64,000 nucleotides of DNA from an uncultured Lachnospiraceae bacterium (GCA_910585005.1 CAJUCN010000002.1:1-64000), one strand, 5' to 3'; counted from the stretch's first letter, positions 6,840 through 16,767 are shown. The notes: generated by a model not told the origin, from the sequence alone. Program-made: numbers and translations.

Positions 6840-8900
6840 TTAAATCACCAGATCGCCTTCTGCGACCATTTTATCTAAAGTGCCCTTTAATATGCCGATT
6901 CCTTCAGAGATGGATACCCCATTTAACTGACATCCGGCAACGCTCAGATGTCCCCCGCCGCCCATCTTCTCCATAATAATCTGCACATTGACCTCGTCAA
7001 TAGACCGGGCGCTGACAAAAATCTGGTTTTGATATTCCGTAAGTACAAAGCTTGCCTTCACGCCGCGGATGTTAAGCAGCTCATTAGCCGCCTGTGCCCC
7101 CACCACGGTAGGGCTTTGGATCCCTTCACTGCTGCAGGTGGATATTGCAAACGCATGCCGGTAAATTTCCGCCTGGCTGACTGCATCCGCCCTGGTCTTA
7201 TATTCAATGGCATCTTCCCGAAACAGCTTACGAACTCTGGTCACATCCGCGCCGTTTCTTCTCAGGAAGGCTGCCGCCTCAAAAGTCCTTACGCCTGTCT
7301 TAGTCATAAAATTGTTCGTATCAATCATAATGCCCGAATACATACAGTCCGCCTCTTCAGGCGATATCTTAATGCTTTCACCGATGTACTGCAAAATTTC
7401 CGAAACCATCTCACAGGCTGACGATGCATATGCTTCTACATAAGATAAGGTTGCATTTTCAATCACTTCAGCGCCCTGCCTGTGATGATCCAAAACAACA
7501 ATGGATTTACACATACGCAGCAATTCCGGGCACTCGGTGATCGATGGCTTATTTACATCCACCACGACAAGCACCGTGTTACTTCCTGCAATTTCAATCG
7601 CCTGCTGGCTTCCTATAATCATATCTTCCTGATAGCCATCGTAACTCTTAAACTGATCCACCATAGGACGCATAGAAGTGCTTACATCATTTAAAACAAT
7701 ATGCGCCTTACGTTCCAGCGTAGTCGCAATACGGAATATTCCTACCGCGGCTCCAAAACTATCTTCATCCGCCAGGCGATGGCCCATAATCAATACCTTC
7801 TCCTTACCGGTAATGATCTCCCGCAATGCCTGTGCCTTAACACGGGCTTTTACCCGGGTACTCTTTTCTACCTGCTGGCTCTTTCCTCCAAAATAAATAA
7901 TATCATTGGGCGTTTTGACTACCGCCTGGTCACCGCCCCTGCCAAGGGCAAGTTCAATGGCATTTCTCGCAAACTCATAATTTTGTGCATAGGAAAGCCC
8001 GTCCAATCCCATACCAATACTAATCGTCACTGCCATTTCATTTCCGATATTGACTGTCTTAACCTCATCCAAAAGGTCAAATTTATTTTCCCTGAGAATC
8101 TCCGTTGCCTTTTTCCTCAGGATGACCATATACTTGTCCTTCTCAATTTTTTTGCAAATCCCGTCCAGTGCAGATACATATTTATTAACTTTTCTGTCTA
8201 TCAGCGCCACCAAAAGAGAACGCCTGACTTCCTCCACACTGTCCAGAGCTTCATCATAATTATCCAAATAAACCATACCTACGGCAAGACTCTGGTCGTC
8301 AACCTCCTGCAGCGCAATCCGCAGTGCCGTTTCATCGAACAGGTAAAAAGCGATCAAATAACCCGCATAATTTTCCCCGTCCACAATATCACTGTTTACA
8401 AGCATCTCTTCCAAAGAAATCCTACGCATCCTGGCTATGTAGCTGCTTTCACCGTAGGAAATATCCGCTTCTACCATATCCTGTCCTTCCGGCAGTTTTT
8501 CCCGGGTAATGGAAGGAAAAAGCGACGTAATAGACTTTCTGTAACCTTTTTCTTTATGTACGATTTTCTCAAACGCCTCATTGGTCCAAACGATCTTTCC
8601 TGCATCATCCAGGATCGCATAGGGAAGTTCCAATTCCCGCAGCAGTACCTTTTGAATCTGCCCATACTGCGTTGCAAAACTGATCAGTTCATTCATGATC
8701 ACCGGTTTATTGTAGAACTGTAAGGATAAGACCACAGCAAAATAAAGCAGGGCAAAACAGGTAACGACCAATCCAGACGGCACATTGATCAAATAAATTA
8801 CCAGATTTACAATGGCAAGTAAAAACCCCAGATATAAAGAAGTCTGTACATAACGCTTCAGCCTTCCCTTTAACCTAATCTTACTTTTTAATGGTGACAT
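6840..8900 (-). CDS. gdpP: Cyclic-di-AMP phosphodiesterase GdpP (DHH/DHHA1)
   Basis: The 686-residue membrane enzyme hydrolyses c-di-AMP. Two membrane helices (about 18-40 and 44-64) precede a PAS-like domain (about 85-195), a degenerate GGDEF domain (about 200-320) without a GGDEF loop, and a DHH-DHHA1 phosphodiesterase. Catalytic motifs are visible: GHRLADEDSFGAA (373-385) with the metal-binding His and two Asp, VVLDHHR near residue 455, and GGGGHLSVAG close to the C-terminus. Length and domain order match GdpP/YybT (about 655-690). It heads the gdpP-rplI-dnaB operon. Its activity affects potassium uptake, osmotic balance and cell-wall stress tolerance in other Firmicutes. Confidence 0.94.
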   Translation of the reverse strand: MSPLKSKIRLKGRLKRYVQTSLYLGFLLAIVNLVIYLINVPSGLVVTCFALLYFAVVLSLQFYNKPVIMNELISFATQYGQIQKVLLRELELPYAILDDAGKIVWTNEAFEKIVHKEKGYRKSITSLFPSITREKLPEGQDMVEADISYGESSYIARMRRISLEEMLVNSDIVDGENYAGYLIAFYLFDETALRIALQEVDDQSLAVGMVYLDNYDEALDSVEEVRRSLLVALIDRKVNKYVSALDGICKKIEKDKYMVILRKKATEILRENKFDLLDEVKTVNIGNEMAVTISIGMGLDGLSYAQNYEFARNAIELALGRGGDQAVVKTPNDIIYFGGKSQQVEKSTRVKARVKAQALREIITGKEKVLIMGHRLADEDSFGAAVGIFRIATTLERKAHIVLNDVSTSMRPMVDQFKSYDGYQEDMIIGSQQAIEIAGSNTVLVVVDVNKPSITECPELLRMCKSIVVLDHHRQGAEVIENATLSYVEAYASSACEMVSEILQYIGESIKISPEEADCMYSGIMIDTNNFMTKTGVRTFEAAAFLRRNGADVTRVRKLFREDAIEYKTRADAVSQAEIYRHAFAISTCSSEGIQSPTVVGAQAANELLNIRGVKASFVLTEYQNQIFVSARSIDEVNVQIIMEKMGGGGHLSVAGCQLNGVSISEGIGILKGTLDKMVAEGDLVI

Positions 8901-8949
8901 TTCCGGAAATACCCTTCTGTAACTTTGATTCTAATATACATGTTAAATC

Positions 8950-8978
8950 ATTATAACATTTTTTTTTTCAAGTTTCCA
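8950..8978 (-). promoter_or_regulatory. Probable promoter of gdpP
   Basis: On the minus strand TGGAAA (8978-8973), a 17-bp spacer including a run of ten A, and TATAAT (8955-8950), about 50 bp before the gdpP ATG. Confidence 0.55.
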
Positions 8979-9030
8979 CCTTATTCTTATGATGGTTTCC
9001 GACAAGATTCGCCCCATTTCTAAAATCCGT

Positions 9031-11412
9031 TTATGATTTTCCGGAAATCGTATCCACCACAGACATCTCCCGGATCCTCTTAGCCGGGCTGTAGATAGCA
9101 AAAGCTAAAGAGCATACCATCACAAGCAAAATTACACCTAGCGGTATTACCGGAAAACACCAGGCCGTTCCCCATCTTAGCGTAATCAGCCTGTCAAAGC
9201 ACAGCCAGTTAAAAAACAGTCCCAACGCACAGCCAGCCAGCATCCCCCATACCCCGTATGTTACCGCCTCTGCCGCTACCATTTTCAACATCTGGGTCCC
9301 GTCCATGCCAACCGCACGCATGGCCCCGTACTGACCCCTCCGGGCGGCAACGCTCATGGCAATACTGTTCATGATGTGGAACGTGCAAATCAGTGCAATC
9401 ACCCCCAAAAACCCATACACAAATAATTCAAAAGACCAGACTGCTCCCTTTACTTCCCCATTGCTAAGGCGTCTGTCTGAAAAAGACATCCTTTTTTCTC
9501 CCAAGGTATTGGCTCCTATGGTTCGGATTTTCCGCACCACATCATCCCCTGCCCTTTTTGTTAGCTGCACGTCAATTATGGTATAGGCATCTTCCCCCGT
9601 CAACCCTTGAAAAGTATCTTCTGAGCAGATCAAAATTTCCTCCCCATCTGATACACGAAAAGGACATTTGCTTAAAATACCGGAAACCATAAGCTGCCGC
9701 TCACCCTCTCCGAAATCTACCGCCACCCTTTCACCTACCGTCAGGGAATCCTCTCCGTGATAGACTGCCAAAATCCCTTCTCCCTCCATAACCTCCGATA
9801 GAATATCCCGCTTTTTTGTTCCGGCCTGACTAAGCAAAGATTTTCCAGCCCATGCAAACTGGCAGGAATCGTAAGAAACCAGACAGGCTTTTTTGTCCCC
9901 CCTTTGTGTCTGAACCGGCACATCATAAGCAAAACTTCGTCCGTATACCCGTTTCACCCCGTCCACTTTTCCAATTTCCCGGGTCAGATTTTTATCTATA
10001 CTATTCCCTTCACTGGTCATGGAAACATCCGGCGTGCCGGGATCTAATGGCGTCACCGCATGTTTCATGAAATCAACTGCTACGGAAAAGGTTAAAAAAA
10101 GAATAATGCTAAAGGCAAAGGAACAGCTCATCAACCAAAAATTTTTATGCTCCCCAAAAGCATGATAAATGCCAAGCGCCGTTTCTACCCTGTAGAACCG
10201 TGGATTTGCCGCTTTTTTCACCTGTGACTTTACAGATGCATTGCCTGATACCGCTGTTAAGGGTGAAACCCCGGAAGCCTTCTTTGCCGGACTTTTTGCA
10301 GCCAAAAAGACCGTTATGACACCAATCACACTGCCGGCAAAAATTCCAATCAGGCTGATCCCAAAATATGGCATGCTGCCAAAATATGTGGGACTTAAAT
10401 ACCGAAGCAAGGCGCTAAGCCCCCATACCACCACCATCCCCAATAACCCGCCGGCAGGTACAGCCGTTTTGCACCAACATAGGGCTTCCCTTCTGACAAA
10501 ACGTACCACCTGTTCCTTTGACGCCCCCAGACAACGGAGCATTCCAAAAAATTCTGTGCGTTGTGCAATGTTGCTGTTTAAACTTCCGGTGATCATCAAA
10601 ATCCCGGCGACAGAGACGAGAACCGCCAGCAACAAAGCTACAACATAAATAGCCATCATACTAAGATCCCGGCTCTGCCCAATGGTTGCAAGCAACAGCT
10701 CATTCCTTCCAATTCTCTCCTCCGGGATCTGAAATAGCTTTTGAATCTCCCGGATCTCTTTTTGGATATTGCACCAGGGAGAAAACTTTACATAAATATA
10801 AGAATCATAATTGTCCTGGGCCCCTTCTAACGACAGTTTCCTGAAATCCTCTATAGAAAGTACAAGACCGTAAGCATCTGCTTTTGCCAACATGGGAAAT
10901 TGCCCCAAAATTCCGGTAACGTAGTATGTCTTTTGGGATCCGTCCGGCACAAACAGCGTAATCTCATCCCCCAGGTTTAAGGAAAGCCTCTGCCTCATAT
11001 TTTCATCTATGATCACACCGCCCTCTTCTTTCGGGAAACTGCCCTCAATGATCCGGGCCGTAGGAAAAATATCCAATGCGCTTTCGTCAAACCCGATAAT
11101 GACGCTGTCATTGCCTTCCACCTGATAATGCATGTTAAGCTTGTAATTTAAAGTATCATACCTGGTGCTGGCCATCACTTTGGGCCTTTGGGCAAGGAGC
11201 GCTGCCTCTTCATCACTCATGAAAGCAAACCCTGCATGCCATTCCCCATAATTGATCTTTGCCTGTGCATTCTGGCTGCGGATCTCCATATCCGCCATGC
11301 CAAAAATTGCTGTAACCAAGAAAACACTTAATGCAATACTCAGCCGGGTCATGCGGCTTTGTCTTTTATGAAGCTTTTGAGAGATGGGAATCAGATCAAG
11401 ATAATTTCTCAT
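9031..11412 (-). CDS. FtsX-type ABC transporter permease
   Basis: The 793-residue permease has a first membrane helix near residues 22-42, a large extracytoplasmic region (about 45-250), three helices with the FtsX/MacB segment FFGMLRCLGASKEQVVRF (about 250-375), a further helix, a second extracytoplasmic region, and three C-terminal helices with GAMRAVGMDGTQML. This is the double-FtsX layout of antimicrobial-peptide or lipoprotein-type exporters. It overlaps the end of the ATPase gene by 17 bp, so translation is probably coupled; GGAGG precedes the ATG. With the ATPase and the upstream two-component system it resembles a detoxification or envelope-stress module, but the substrate cannot be read from the sequence. 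Confidence 0.88.
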   Translation of the reverse strand: MRNYLDLIPISQKLHKRQSRMTRLSIALSVFLVTAIFGMADMEIRSQNAQAKINYGEWHAGFAFMSDEEAALLAQRPKVMASTRYDTLNYKLNMHYQVEGNDSVIIGFDESALDIFPTARIIEGSFPKEEGGVIIDENMRQRLSLNLGDEITLFVPDGSQKTYYVTGILGQFPMLAKADAYGLVLSIEDFRKLSLEGAQDNYDSYIYVKFSPWCNIQKEIREIQKLFQIPEERIGRNELLLATIGQSRDLSMMAIYVVALLLAVLVSVAGILMITGSLNSNIAQRTEFFGMLRCLGASKEQVVRFVRREALCWCKTAVPAGGLLGMVVVWGLSALLRYLSPTYFGSMPYFGISLIGIFAGSVIGVITVFLAAKSPAKKASGVSPLTAVSGNASVKSQVKKAANPRFYRVETALGIYHAFGEHKNFWLMSCSFAFSIILFLTFSVAVDFMKHAVTPLDPGTPDVSMTSEGNSIDKNLTREIGKVDGVKRVYGRSFAYDVPVQTQRGDKKACLVSYDSCQFAWAGKSLLSQAGTKKRDILSEVMEGEGILAVYHGEDSLTVGERVAVDFGEGERQLMVSGILSKCPFRVSDGEEILICSEDTFQGLTGEDAYTIIDVQLTKRAGDDVVRKIRTIGANTLGEKRMSFSDRRLSNGEVKGAVWSFELFVYGFLGVIALICTFHIMNSIAMSVAARRGQYGAMRAVGMDGTQMLKMVAAEAVTYGVWGMLAGCALGLFFNWLCFDRLITLRWGTAWCFPVIPLGVILLVMVCSLAFAIYSPAKRIREMSVVDTISGKS

Positions 11413-12091
11413 AGGTCTTACCTCCCATATCCGTCAAATGGCCGTCCGTCACACGAAACACCCGGTCCGCATCTGATGCAAGATTGTCATTGTGGGTGAT
11501 CATCAGAATCGTCTGCTGATAATTTCTCGACGCCCGGATTAGCAGATCCATGACATCCCGGCTGCTTTTTGAGTCCAGGTTTCCGGTTGGCTCATCCGCC
11601 AAAATCAGCATGGGACGCATGATCAGCGCTCTTCCAATTGCCACCCTCTGCTTTTGCCCGCCAGATAGCTGGCTTGGCAGGTGCTTTCTTCTGTCAAAAA
11701 GCCCAAGTAGTCCCAGCAATTCTTCCATTTTTCCCTGGTCTGGCTTTTGCCCATCCAATAAAAGGGGAAATGCAATATTCTGTTCCACATTCAGTTCTTC
11801 AATCAAGTGAAATGCCTGAAAAATAAAGCCAATATTCCTTCTCCTAAAGACGGTGCGCTTTTTTTCATCCAGTGCAAATAAATCCTCCCCGTCCAAAAGC
11901 ACCTTCCCACCCGTAGGCGTATCCAAACCTCCAACACAATGTAAAAGCGTGCTTTTCCCTGATCCTGATTCCCCCACAACCGCTGCAAACTCGCCTTTCT
12001 CCATAGAAAAGCTTACCTCCCAAAGGGCTTTGACCTGACTTTCGCCCTGACCGTAAATCTTGCTTAAATTCTGTACCTTCAATAGTTCCAT
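11396..12091 (-). CDS. ABC transporter ATP-binding protein (LolD/MacB type)
   Basis: The 231-residue ATPase has Walker A GESGSGKST (near residue 38), the signature LSGGQKQRVAIGRAL and Walker B LILADEPTGNLDS, followed by the switch His in MITHND. The sequence is closest in style to the LolD/MacB/BceA group that pairs with FtsX-type permeases. The ATG at 12091 is preferred: AGGAGG lies 11 nt before it and overlaps the alternative GTG at 12103. It energises the permease encoded next. Candidate direct repeats and a -10 box lie upstream at 12137-12180. Confidence 0.92.
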   Translation of the reverse strand: MELLKVQNLSKIYGQGESQVKALWEVSFSMEKGEFAAVVGESGSGKSTLLHCVGGLDTPTGGKVLLDGEDLFALDEKKRTVFRRRNIGFIFQAFHLIEELNVEQNIAFPLLLDGQKPDQGKMEELLGLLGLFDRRKHLPSQLSGGQKQRVAIGRALIMRPMLILADEPTGNLDSKSSRDVMDLLIRASRNYQQTILMITHNDNLASDADRVFRVTDGHLTDMGGKTYEKLS

Positions 12092-12136
12092 TCTTTCTGA
12101 CACCTCCTGTTTTTATCCCTAAATGGATATAGGATC

Positions 12137-12180
12137 AGTATAAATTAAGCAGCTTACAATCAGATGAATCATAGCTTACA
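12137..12180 (-). promoter_or_regulatory. Candidate response-regulator operator and promoter of the ABC exporter
   Basis: On the minus strand TGTAAGCT occurs twice (12180-12173 and 12158-12151), exactly 22 bp apart, upstream of a TATACT -10 box (12142-12137) with a poor -35 region. Two-turn-spaced direct repeats near a weak -35 are typical of OmpR-family activators. Confidence 0.5.
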
Positions 12181-12207
12181 GTTCCGTAAGGTTCGTAGTT
12201 TCAGGCA

Positions 12208-13398
12208 TTAGCCCGGCAGCATGAGCGTGAATGTAGTTCCTTCCCCTGGCGGGCTTTGTACAGACAACGTTCCCCCCTGCCCTTCAGCAATCGATTTTGC
12301 CAGAGGAAGTCCAAGACCCACTCCCTGCCTGCCGCCACTTCCCTTGAAAGCCCGGTAAAACCGCTTAAAGATATGGTAAAGATCCTTCTCATCAATTCCC
12401 TTCCCATTATCTTTCACCGATATTCTTACCATTCCCGGAAACTGTTCCCAAGACACACGGATTTGCCCGCCCCTGTCCGTATAGTCCAGGGCGTTTTTTA
12501 CCAGATTTCCAACTGCTTCACCTGTCCACTGCAAGTCACATTCCACCGATATATCGTCACCGCCTGCAAACAAGATTTCTTTTCCCTCTTCCTTCGCCCT
12601 TACCCAAAGCTCTGATACTGCCCTGCAAACCACATCCCTAAGAGGCCACTTTTGCTTTTCAAAAACAACTGCCCCTGCATCCAGCCTTGTGACCTTTAGA
12701 AGCGCCTGGATCAGTTCTTCCATCCTTGTAAGCGCCGCAGAAGTTTTCCTTGTAAAAACAAGCACTGCCTCCGTATCCCTCCCGGTTTCCGACTCTATAA
12801 TCTCATTGTACATCATAAGGGCGGACAGCGGCGTTTTGAGCTGGTGGGAAATATCGGAAATGGTATCCTTTAAAAATTCCTTTGCCTTCACTGCCTCCTC
12901 ATTTCCGGCAGAAAGTGCATTGGCAAGCCCGTCAACTTTTCCCAAAAGCCTGTATAATCCCCCTTCCCCCATCCGCGGCAAATGTTCTTTAAAATCCCCT
13001 TCCATAAACCGTTCCACAAGGCGGGTTGCATTTTCATAGACCTGCTCCCTGGCCCTAAAAAACAAAACCGCTAATAGCAAAAGCCCGCCCCACAAAACGA
13101 AAAAAAGCCCGGCAAGCCAAAGCCCTGTTCTCCTGTGTACCCCCCAGATATCCGTCAGAAACAAAAGTTCTGTTTCTGCAAAAGCTTTTCTAATCACTGC
13201 TTCATCCACCCCTTGCCCTATCAGGGAAGAAATCACATATTTGTCATAGTTTAAAAGGACGCTTTTCACCCCTTGTCCGCCCTCTGCCCATATGGCCACA
13301 GCAAAAACAGATACCAAAAACAGCACCGCCGCCACATGATAAAAATATCTTTTCTGTTCCTTATCCGCTAAAAATCCCATCCCACCTGTTACCCCCAT
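12208..13398 (-). CDS. Sensor histidine kinase
   Basis: The 396-residue kinase has two membrane helices (about residues 20-40 and 95-120) around an extracytoplasmic loop of about 55 residues, then a HAMP-like linker. A HisKA domain carries the phospho-accepting His in SDISHQLKTPLSA, and the HATPase domain has N (GNLVKNALDYT), G1 (VKDNGKGID), F and G2 (GVGLGLPLAKS) boxes, all intact. It probably phosphorylates the response regulator encoded just upstream and regulates the ABC exporter downstream. Start choice is uncertain: the ATG at 13398 sits just after the regulator stop codon (TGAACATG), and an alternative TTG lies at 13419. Its membrane sensor is larger than that of intramembrane-sensing BceS kinases. 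Confidence 0.9.
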   Translation of the reverse strand: MGVTGGMGFLADKEQKRYFYHVAAVLFLVSVFAVAIWAEGGQGVKSVLLNYDKYVISSLIGQGVDEAVIRKAFAETELLFLTDIWGVHRRTGLWLAGLFFVLWGGLLLLAVLFFRAREQVYENATRLVERFMEGDFKEHLPRMGEGGLYRLLGKVDGLANALSAGNEEAVKAKEFLKDTISDISHQLKTPLSALMMYNEIIESETGRDTEAVLVFTRKTSAALTRMEELIQALLKVTRLDAGAVVFEKQKWPLRDVVCRAVSELWVRAKEEGKEILFAGGDDISVECDLQWTGEAVGNLVKNALDYTDRGGQIRVSWEQFPGMVRISVKDNGKGIDEKDLYHIFKRFYRAFKGSGGRQGVGLGLPLAKSIAEGQGGTLSVQSPPGEGTTFTLMLPG

Positions 13399-13400
13399 GT

Positions 13401-14117
13401 TCAAATCTCTTTCCAGCAATACCCAAATCCTCTGGCAGTAATCAAATGTTCCGGCTTAGAAGGGTCTTTTTCTATTTTTTCCCGCAGCCGTCTGATATAG
13501 ACGGAAAGGGTATTGTCATCCACAAAATTCCCTGAATGATCCCACAATTCTTCAAAAATGATCTCCCTGGTGACCACCCTGCCGTTAGAACGCACCAATA
13601 GGCTAAGAAGCCGGAACTCTACCTGTGTCAGTTCCAGCTTTTGCCCATGCAAAAACACTCTGTTTCCTGCAAAGTCAATCCGGATATCCCCGCATACAAG
13701 GCTGTCCGCCTCTGATGCCGTCTCCCCGGTTTTCTTCATCCCCGCCCTCCGCAAAAGCGCGCGGATCCGGGAAAGAAGTTCCCCCAGCCTAAAAGGTTTC
13801 CCGATATAGTCATCACCGCCACTGTCAAGCCCACGGACTACGTTCATTTCCTCATCAGAAGCTGTGAGGAAAATAATTGGCACCTGATTCCCCTGGCCCC
13901 TTACCGCCTCACACACTTGAAATCCTGTACCGTCAGGCAGCGTCACATCCAGAAGCAAAAGATCATACTGCCTGCGTGCCAAAAACTCCTTTGCTTCCCC
14001 AACATGCCCTGCCGTCTCCACCTCATATCCGTTTTTCCTCAAAGAATAGCAAAGCCCATCTACAAGGCTGTCATCATCCTCTAATAATAAAATTCTGCTC
14101 TTTTGATCAATGCCCAT
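13401..14117 (-). CDS. OmpR/PhoB-family response regulator
   Basis: The 238-residue protein has a receiver domain (about 8-122) with the acidic pair in LLEDDDS, phosphorylation site LLLLDVTLPDG, Thr in FLTASD and the Lys in YIGKPF. A winged-helix effector domain follows (about 140-236) with VEFRLLSLLVRSNGRVVTR and DDNTLSVYIRRLREKIEKD. It is the first gene of a leftward operon with the kinase and the ABC exporter. GAGGGAGA precedes the ATG. Its probable DNA sites are the direct repeats at 12151-12180. Confidence 0.94.
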   Translation of the reverse strand: MGIDQKSRILLLEDDDSLVDGLCYSLRKNGYEVETAGHVGEAKEFLARRQYDLLLLDVTLPDGTGFQVCEAVRGQGNQVPIIFLTASDEEMNVVRGLDSGGDDYIGKPFRLGELLSRIRALLRRAGMKKTGETASEADSLVCGDIRIDFAGNRVFLHGQKLELTQVEFRLLSLLVRSNGRVVTREIIFEELWDHSGNFVDDNTLSVYIRRLREKIEKDPSKPEHLITARGFGYCWKEI

Positions 14118-14150
14118 TCTTTCTCCCTCAATAAACTACCTATAACCTGA

Positions 14151-14190
14151 GACAGCTCATCGATTTCCCGCAGAAAATCAATGAGCTGCC
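14151..14190 (-). terminator. Long hairpin downstream of glgP
   Basis: An 18-bp stem including G-U pairs with a 4-nt loop sits 14 bp after the glgP stop codon on the minus strand. It lacks a clear U-tract, so termination strength is uncertain. Confidence 0.55.
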
Positions 14191-14204
14191 CCGAAATAAT
14201 TTGT

Positions 14205-16694
14205 TTATGAATTTTTCTTCGGCAATACCACCTTATCCAAATGCCAAATTTCATCTACATACTCTTGGATGGTCCTGTCAGAAGTAAATTTTCCACAACA
14301 TGCTATATTCAAGATTGCACTCTTTGCCCAACCCTTTTCATCAAGGTAGGCTGCCTCCACCTTCTTTTGCGCCTCCGCATAAGCACGAAAATCCTTAAGA
14401 ATAAAATAAGTATCCGCCTTAGATGTGCTTATGGTGTTAAGCAGAGAGTTATATAGCGTCCTGAACCGATCAGGGTCATTAGGTGCATAGGTGCCGTTGA
14501 TAAGCTGCATCAGAACTCTTCTCACATCCGGATCATTGTTAAAGATCTCTGTAGGGTCATATCCGCCATAATTTTCATAATTGATGACTTCGTCAGAAGA
14601 AAGTCCAAAGATAAACGCATTCTCCTCTCCCACTTCCTCAACAATCTCCACGTTAGCGCCATCCATTGTCCCGATGGTAAGAGCGCCGTTTAACATGAAT
14701 TTCATATTTCCCGTTCCAGAAGCTTCCTTACTTGCTGTGGAGATCTGCTCCGAAACATCCGCTGCCGCAAAAATCAATTCTGCATTGGAAACCCGGTAGT
14801 CCTCAATGAATACAACTTTAATTTTGCCATTGATAGCAGGATCATTGTTCACCACATCTGCCACAGAATTGATCAGTTTGATGGTCATCTTGGCATTATA
14901 ATAACCTGCTGCTGCCTTTGCCCCAAAGATAAAGGTCCTGGGATAAAACTCCATTTCCGGGTTATCTTTAAGCTGGTTATACAGATACATGACGTGCAAA
15001 ATATTAAGAAGCTGACGCTTGTACTCATGAAGCCTCTTTACCTGTACATCAAAGATAGACCTTGGGTCTACTTCCACACCATTGTGTTCTAAAATATACT
15101 GCGCCAGACGCACTTTATTCTGGTACTTGATATTCATAAACTCCTGTTGAGCCTTCTCATCATCTGCATAAACTTTCAGTTTATTGATTCTGGGAAGATC
15201 TGTAATCCACTCATTCCCCACATGGGCAGTCACCCAGTCTGCAAGAAGAGGATTGCCATGAAGCAGAAAACGTCTCTGTGTAATACCATTGGTCTTATTG
15301 TTGAACTTCTCCGGCATCATCTCATAAAAATCTTTCAGTTCCTGCTTTTTCAGGATTTCTGTATGAAGCCTTGCCACACCGTTTACAGAATAACCTGCTG
15401 CAATAGCCAGATGTGCCATCTTCACCTGTCCATCATATATGATCGCCATCTTGCGGATCTTTTCCTGGTTGCCAGGATAAACCTGCTGTATCCTCAATAT
15501 AAACCTACGGTTGATTTCCTCAATAATCTGATAAATTCTGGGAAGCAGCCTTGAGAACAATTCAATAGGCCATTTCTCCAACGCCTCTGACATGATGGTA
15601 TGATTGGTATAAGCGCAAGTCTTGGTGGTAACCTCCCATGCCTCATCCCATGTAAGGTAATACTCATCCATCAAAATTCTCATCAACTCAGCTACTGCTA
15701 CCGTAGGGTGGGTATCGTTTAACTGGAAAGCCACTTTCTCATGGAATTTACGCACATCGTCATGCTTACGCATATACTTGGCAATGGCCGCCTGCACCGA
15801 AGCCGAAATAAAGAAATACTGCTGCTTTAGGCGCAGTTCCTTTCCTGCATAATGGTTATCATTCGGGTAAAGCACCTCCACAATGTTCCTTGCAAGGTTT
15901 TGCTGCTCTACTGCCTTTTGGTAATCCCCCTTATCAAAAGAATCCAGCCTGAAACATTCCACCGCCTCGGCATCCCAAATACGCAGGGTATTCACAATCC
16001 CATTTCCATAACCCACAATAGGCAAATCATAGGGAATTGCCTTGACGCTTTGGTACCCTTCCTGGATAAAATGGCTTCTGCCGTTCTCATCAATACGCAC
16101 ATTCACATAACCGCCAAATTTAACTTCTTTGGCATATTCAGGCCTTCTAAGTTCAAAGGGATTGCCATCCACAAGCCAATTATCCGGAACCTCTACCTGA
16201 TATCCATCCCTGATCTCCTGTTTAAACATACCGTAGCGGTACCGGATACCACAGCCGTATGCAGCATATCCCAGAGTAGCCAGAGAGTCAAGGAAACATG
16301 CTGCAAGACGCCCCAAACCTCCATTTCCCAGAGCCGCATCCGGTTCCTGATCTTCCACAACATTAAGGTCAAGACCAAGTTCATCCATCGCTTCCTTTAC
16401 CGGTTTATATGCCTGAAGGTTAATAATATTATTGCCAAGAGCGCGCCCCATCAAGAATTCCATGGATAAATAATATACCATCTTGGGATCCTGTTTTTCA
16501 AACTCCTTTTGGCTGTTTAACCAATTGTCAACTACCGCATCTTTGATGGCATAAGCCACTGCCTGGAAAATCTGCTGCTGGCTTGCTTCTTCCGGCGTTT
16601 TCCTGTACAAGGTTTTGATATTATAAAGTACACTTCTCTTAAACAATTCCTTGTCAAAAGCAGGCGCTGACTTTACCGCTGTCTTTTTTGCCAT
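14205..16694 (-). CDS. glgP: Glycogen/maltodextrin phosphorylase
   Basis: The 829-residue enzyme belongs to GT35. It removes glucose-1-phosphate from alpha-1,4-glucan ends using pyridoxal phosphate. The PLP Lys lies in EASGTGNMKFMLNGALTIGT near the C-terminus, and the N-terminal ALGNGGLGRLAACFLDS motif is the family signature. Length agrees with bacterial GlgP (about 800-840). The start at 16694 is chosen because GGAGG lies 7 nt upstream; an in-frame ATG at 16733 lacks this. No other glycogen genes are adjacent, so it appears to be a stand-alone transcription unit. Confidence 0.95.
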   Translation of the reverse strand: MAKKTAVKSAPAFDKELFKRSVLYNIKTLYRKTPEEASQQQIFQAVAYAIKDAVVDNWLNSQKEFEKQDPKMVYYLSMEFLMGRALGNNIINLQAYKPVKEAMDELGLDLNVVEDQEPDAALGNGGLGRLAACFLDSLATLGYAAYGCGIRYRYGMFKQEIRDGYQVEVPDNWLVDGNPFELRRPEYAKEVKFGGYVNVRIDENGRSHFIQEGYQSVKAIPYDLPIVGYGNGIVNTLRIWDAEAVECFRLDSFDKGDYQKAVEQQNLARNIVEVLYPNDNHYAGKELRLKQQYFFISASVQAAIAKYMRKHDDVRKFHEKVAFQLNDTHPTVAVAELMRILMDEYYLTWDEAWEVTTKTCAYTNHTIMSEALEKWPIELFSRLLPRIYQIIEEINRRFILRIQQVYPGNQEKIRKMAIIYDGQVKMAHLAIAAGYSVNGVARLHTEILKKQELKDFYEMMPEKFNNKTNGITQRRFLLHGNPLLADWVTAHVGNEWITDLPRINKLKVYADDEKAQQEFMNIKYQNKVRLAQYILEHNGVEVDPRSIFDVQVKRLHEYKRQLLNILHVMYLYNQLKDNPEMEFYPRTFIFGAKAAAGYYNAKMTIKLINSVADVVNNDPAINGKIKVVFIEDYRVSNAELIFAAADVSEQISTASKEASGTGNMKFMLNGALTIGTMDGANVEIVEEVGEENAFIFGLSSDEVINYENYGGYDPTEIFNNDPDVRRVLMQLINGTYAPNDPDRFRTLYNSLLNTISTSKADTYFILKDFRAYAEAQKKVEAAYLDEKGWAKSAILNIACCGKFTSDRTIQEYVDEIWHLDKVVLPKKNS

Positions 16695-16738
16695 AATCTT
16701 ATCCTCCATTTTATTATTCTCAAGCGTATTCACATTTC

Positions 16739-16767
16739 ATTTTACTACAAAAAAATGTAAACTACAA
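16739..16767 (-). promoter_or_regulatory. Probable promoter of glgP
   Basis: On the minus strand TTGTAG (16767-16762), a 17-bp spacer and TAAAAT (16744-16739), located between the ileS terminator and the glgP start. Confidence 0.5.

Noticed and set aside
7701..8723. A 340-residue open frame on the plus strand within gdpP
   Set aside because: It lies antisense to a clear GdpP with conserved catalytic motifs, has no domain-like character and lacks a ribosome binding site.
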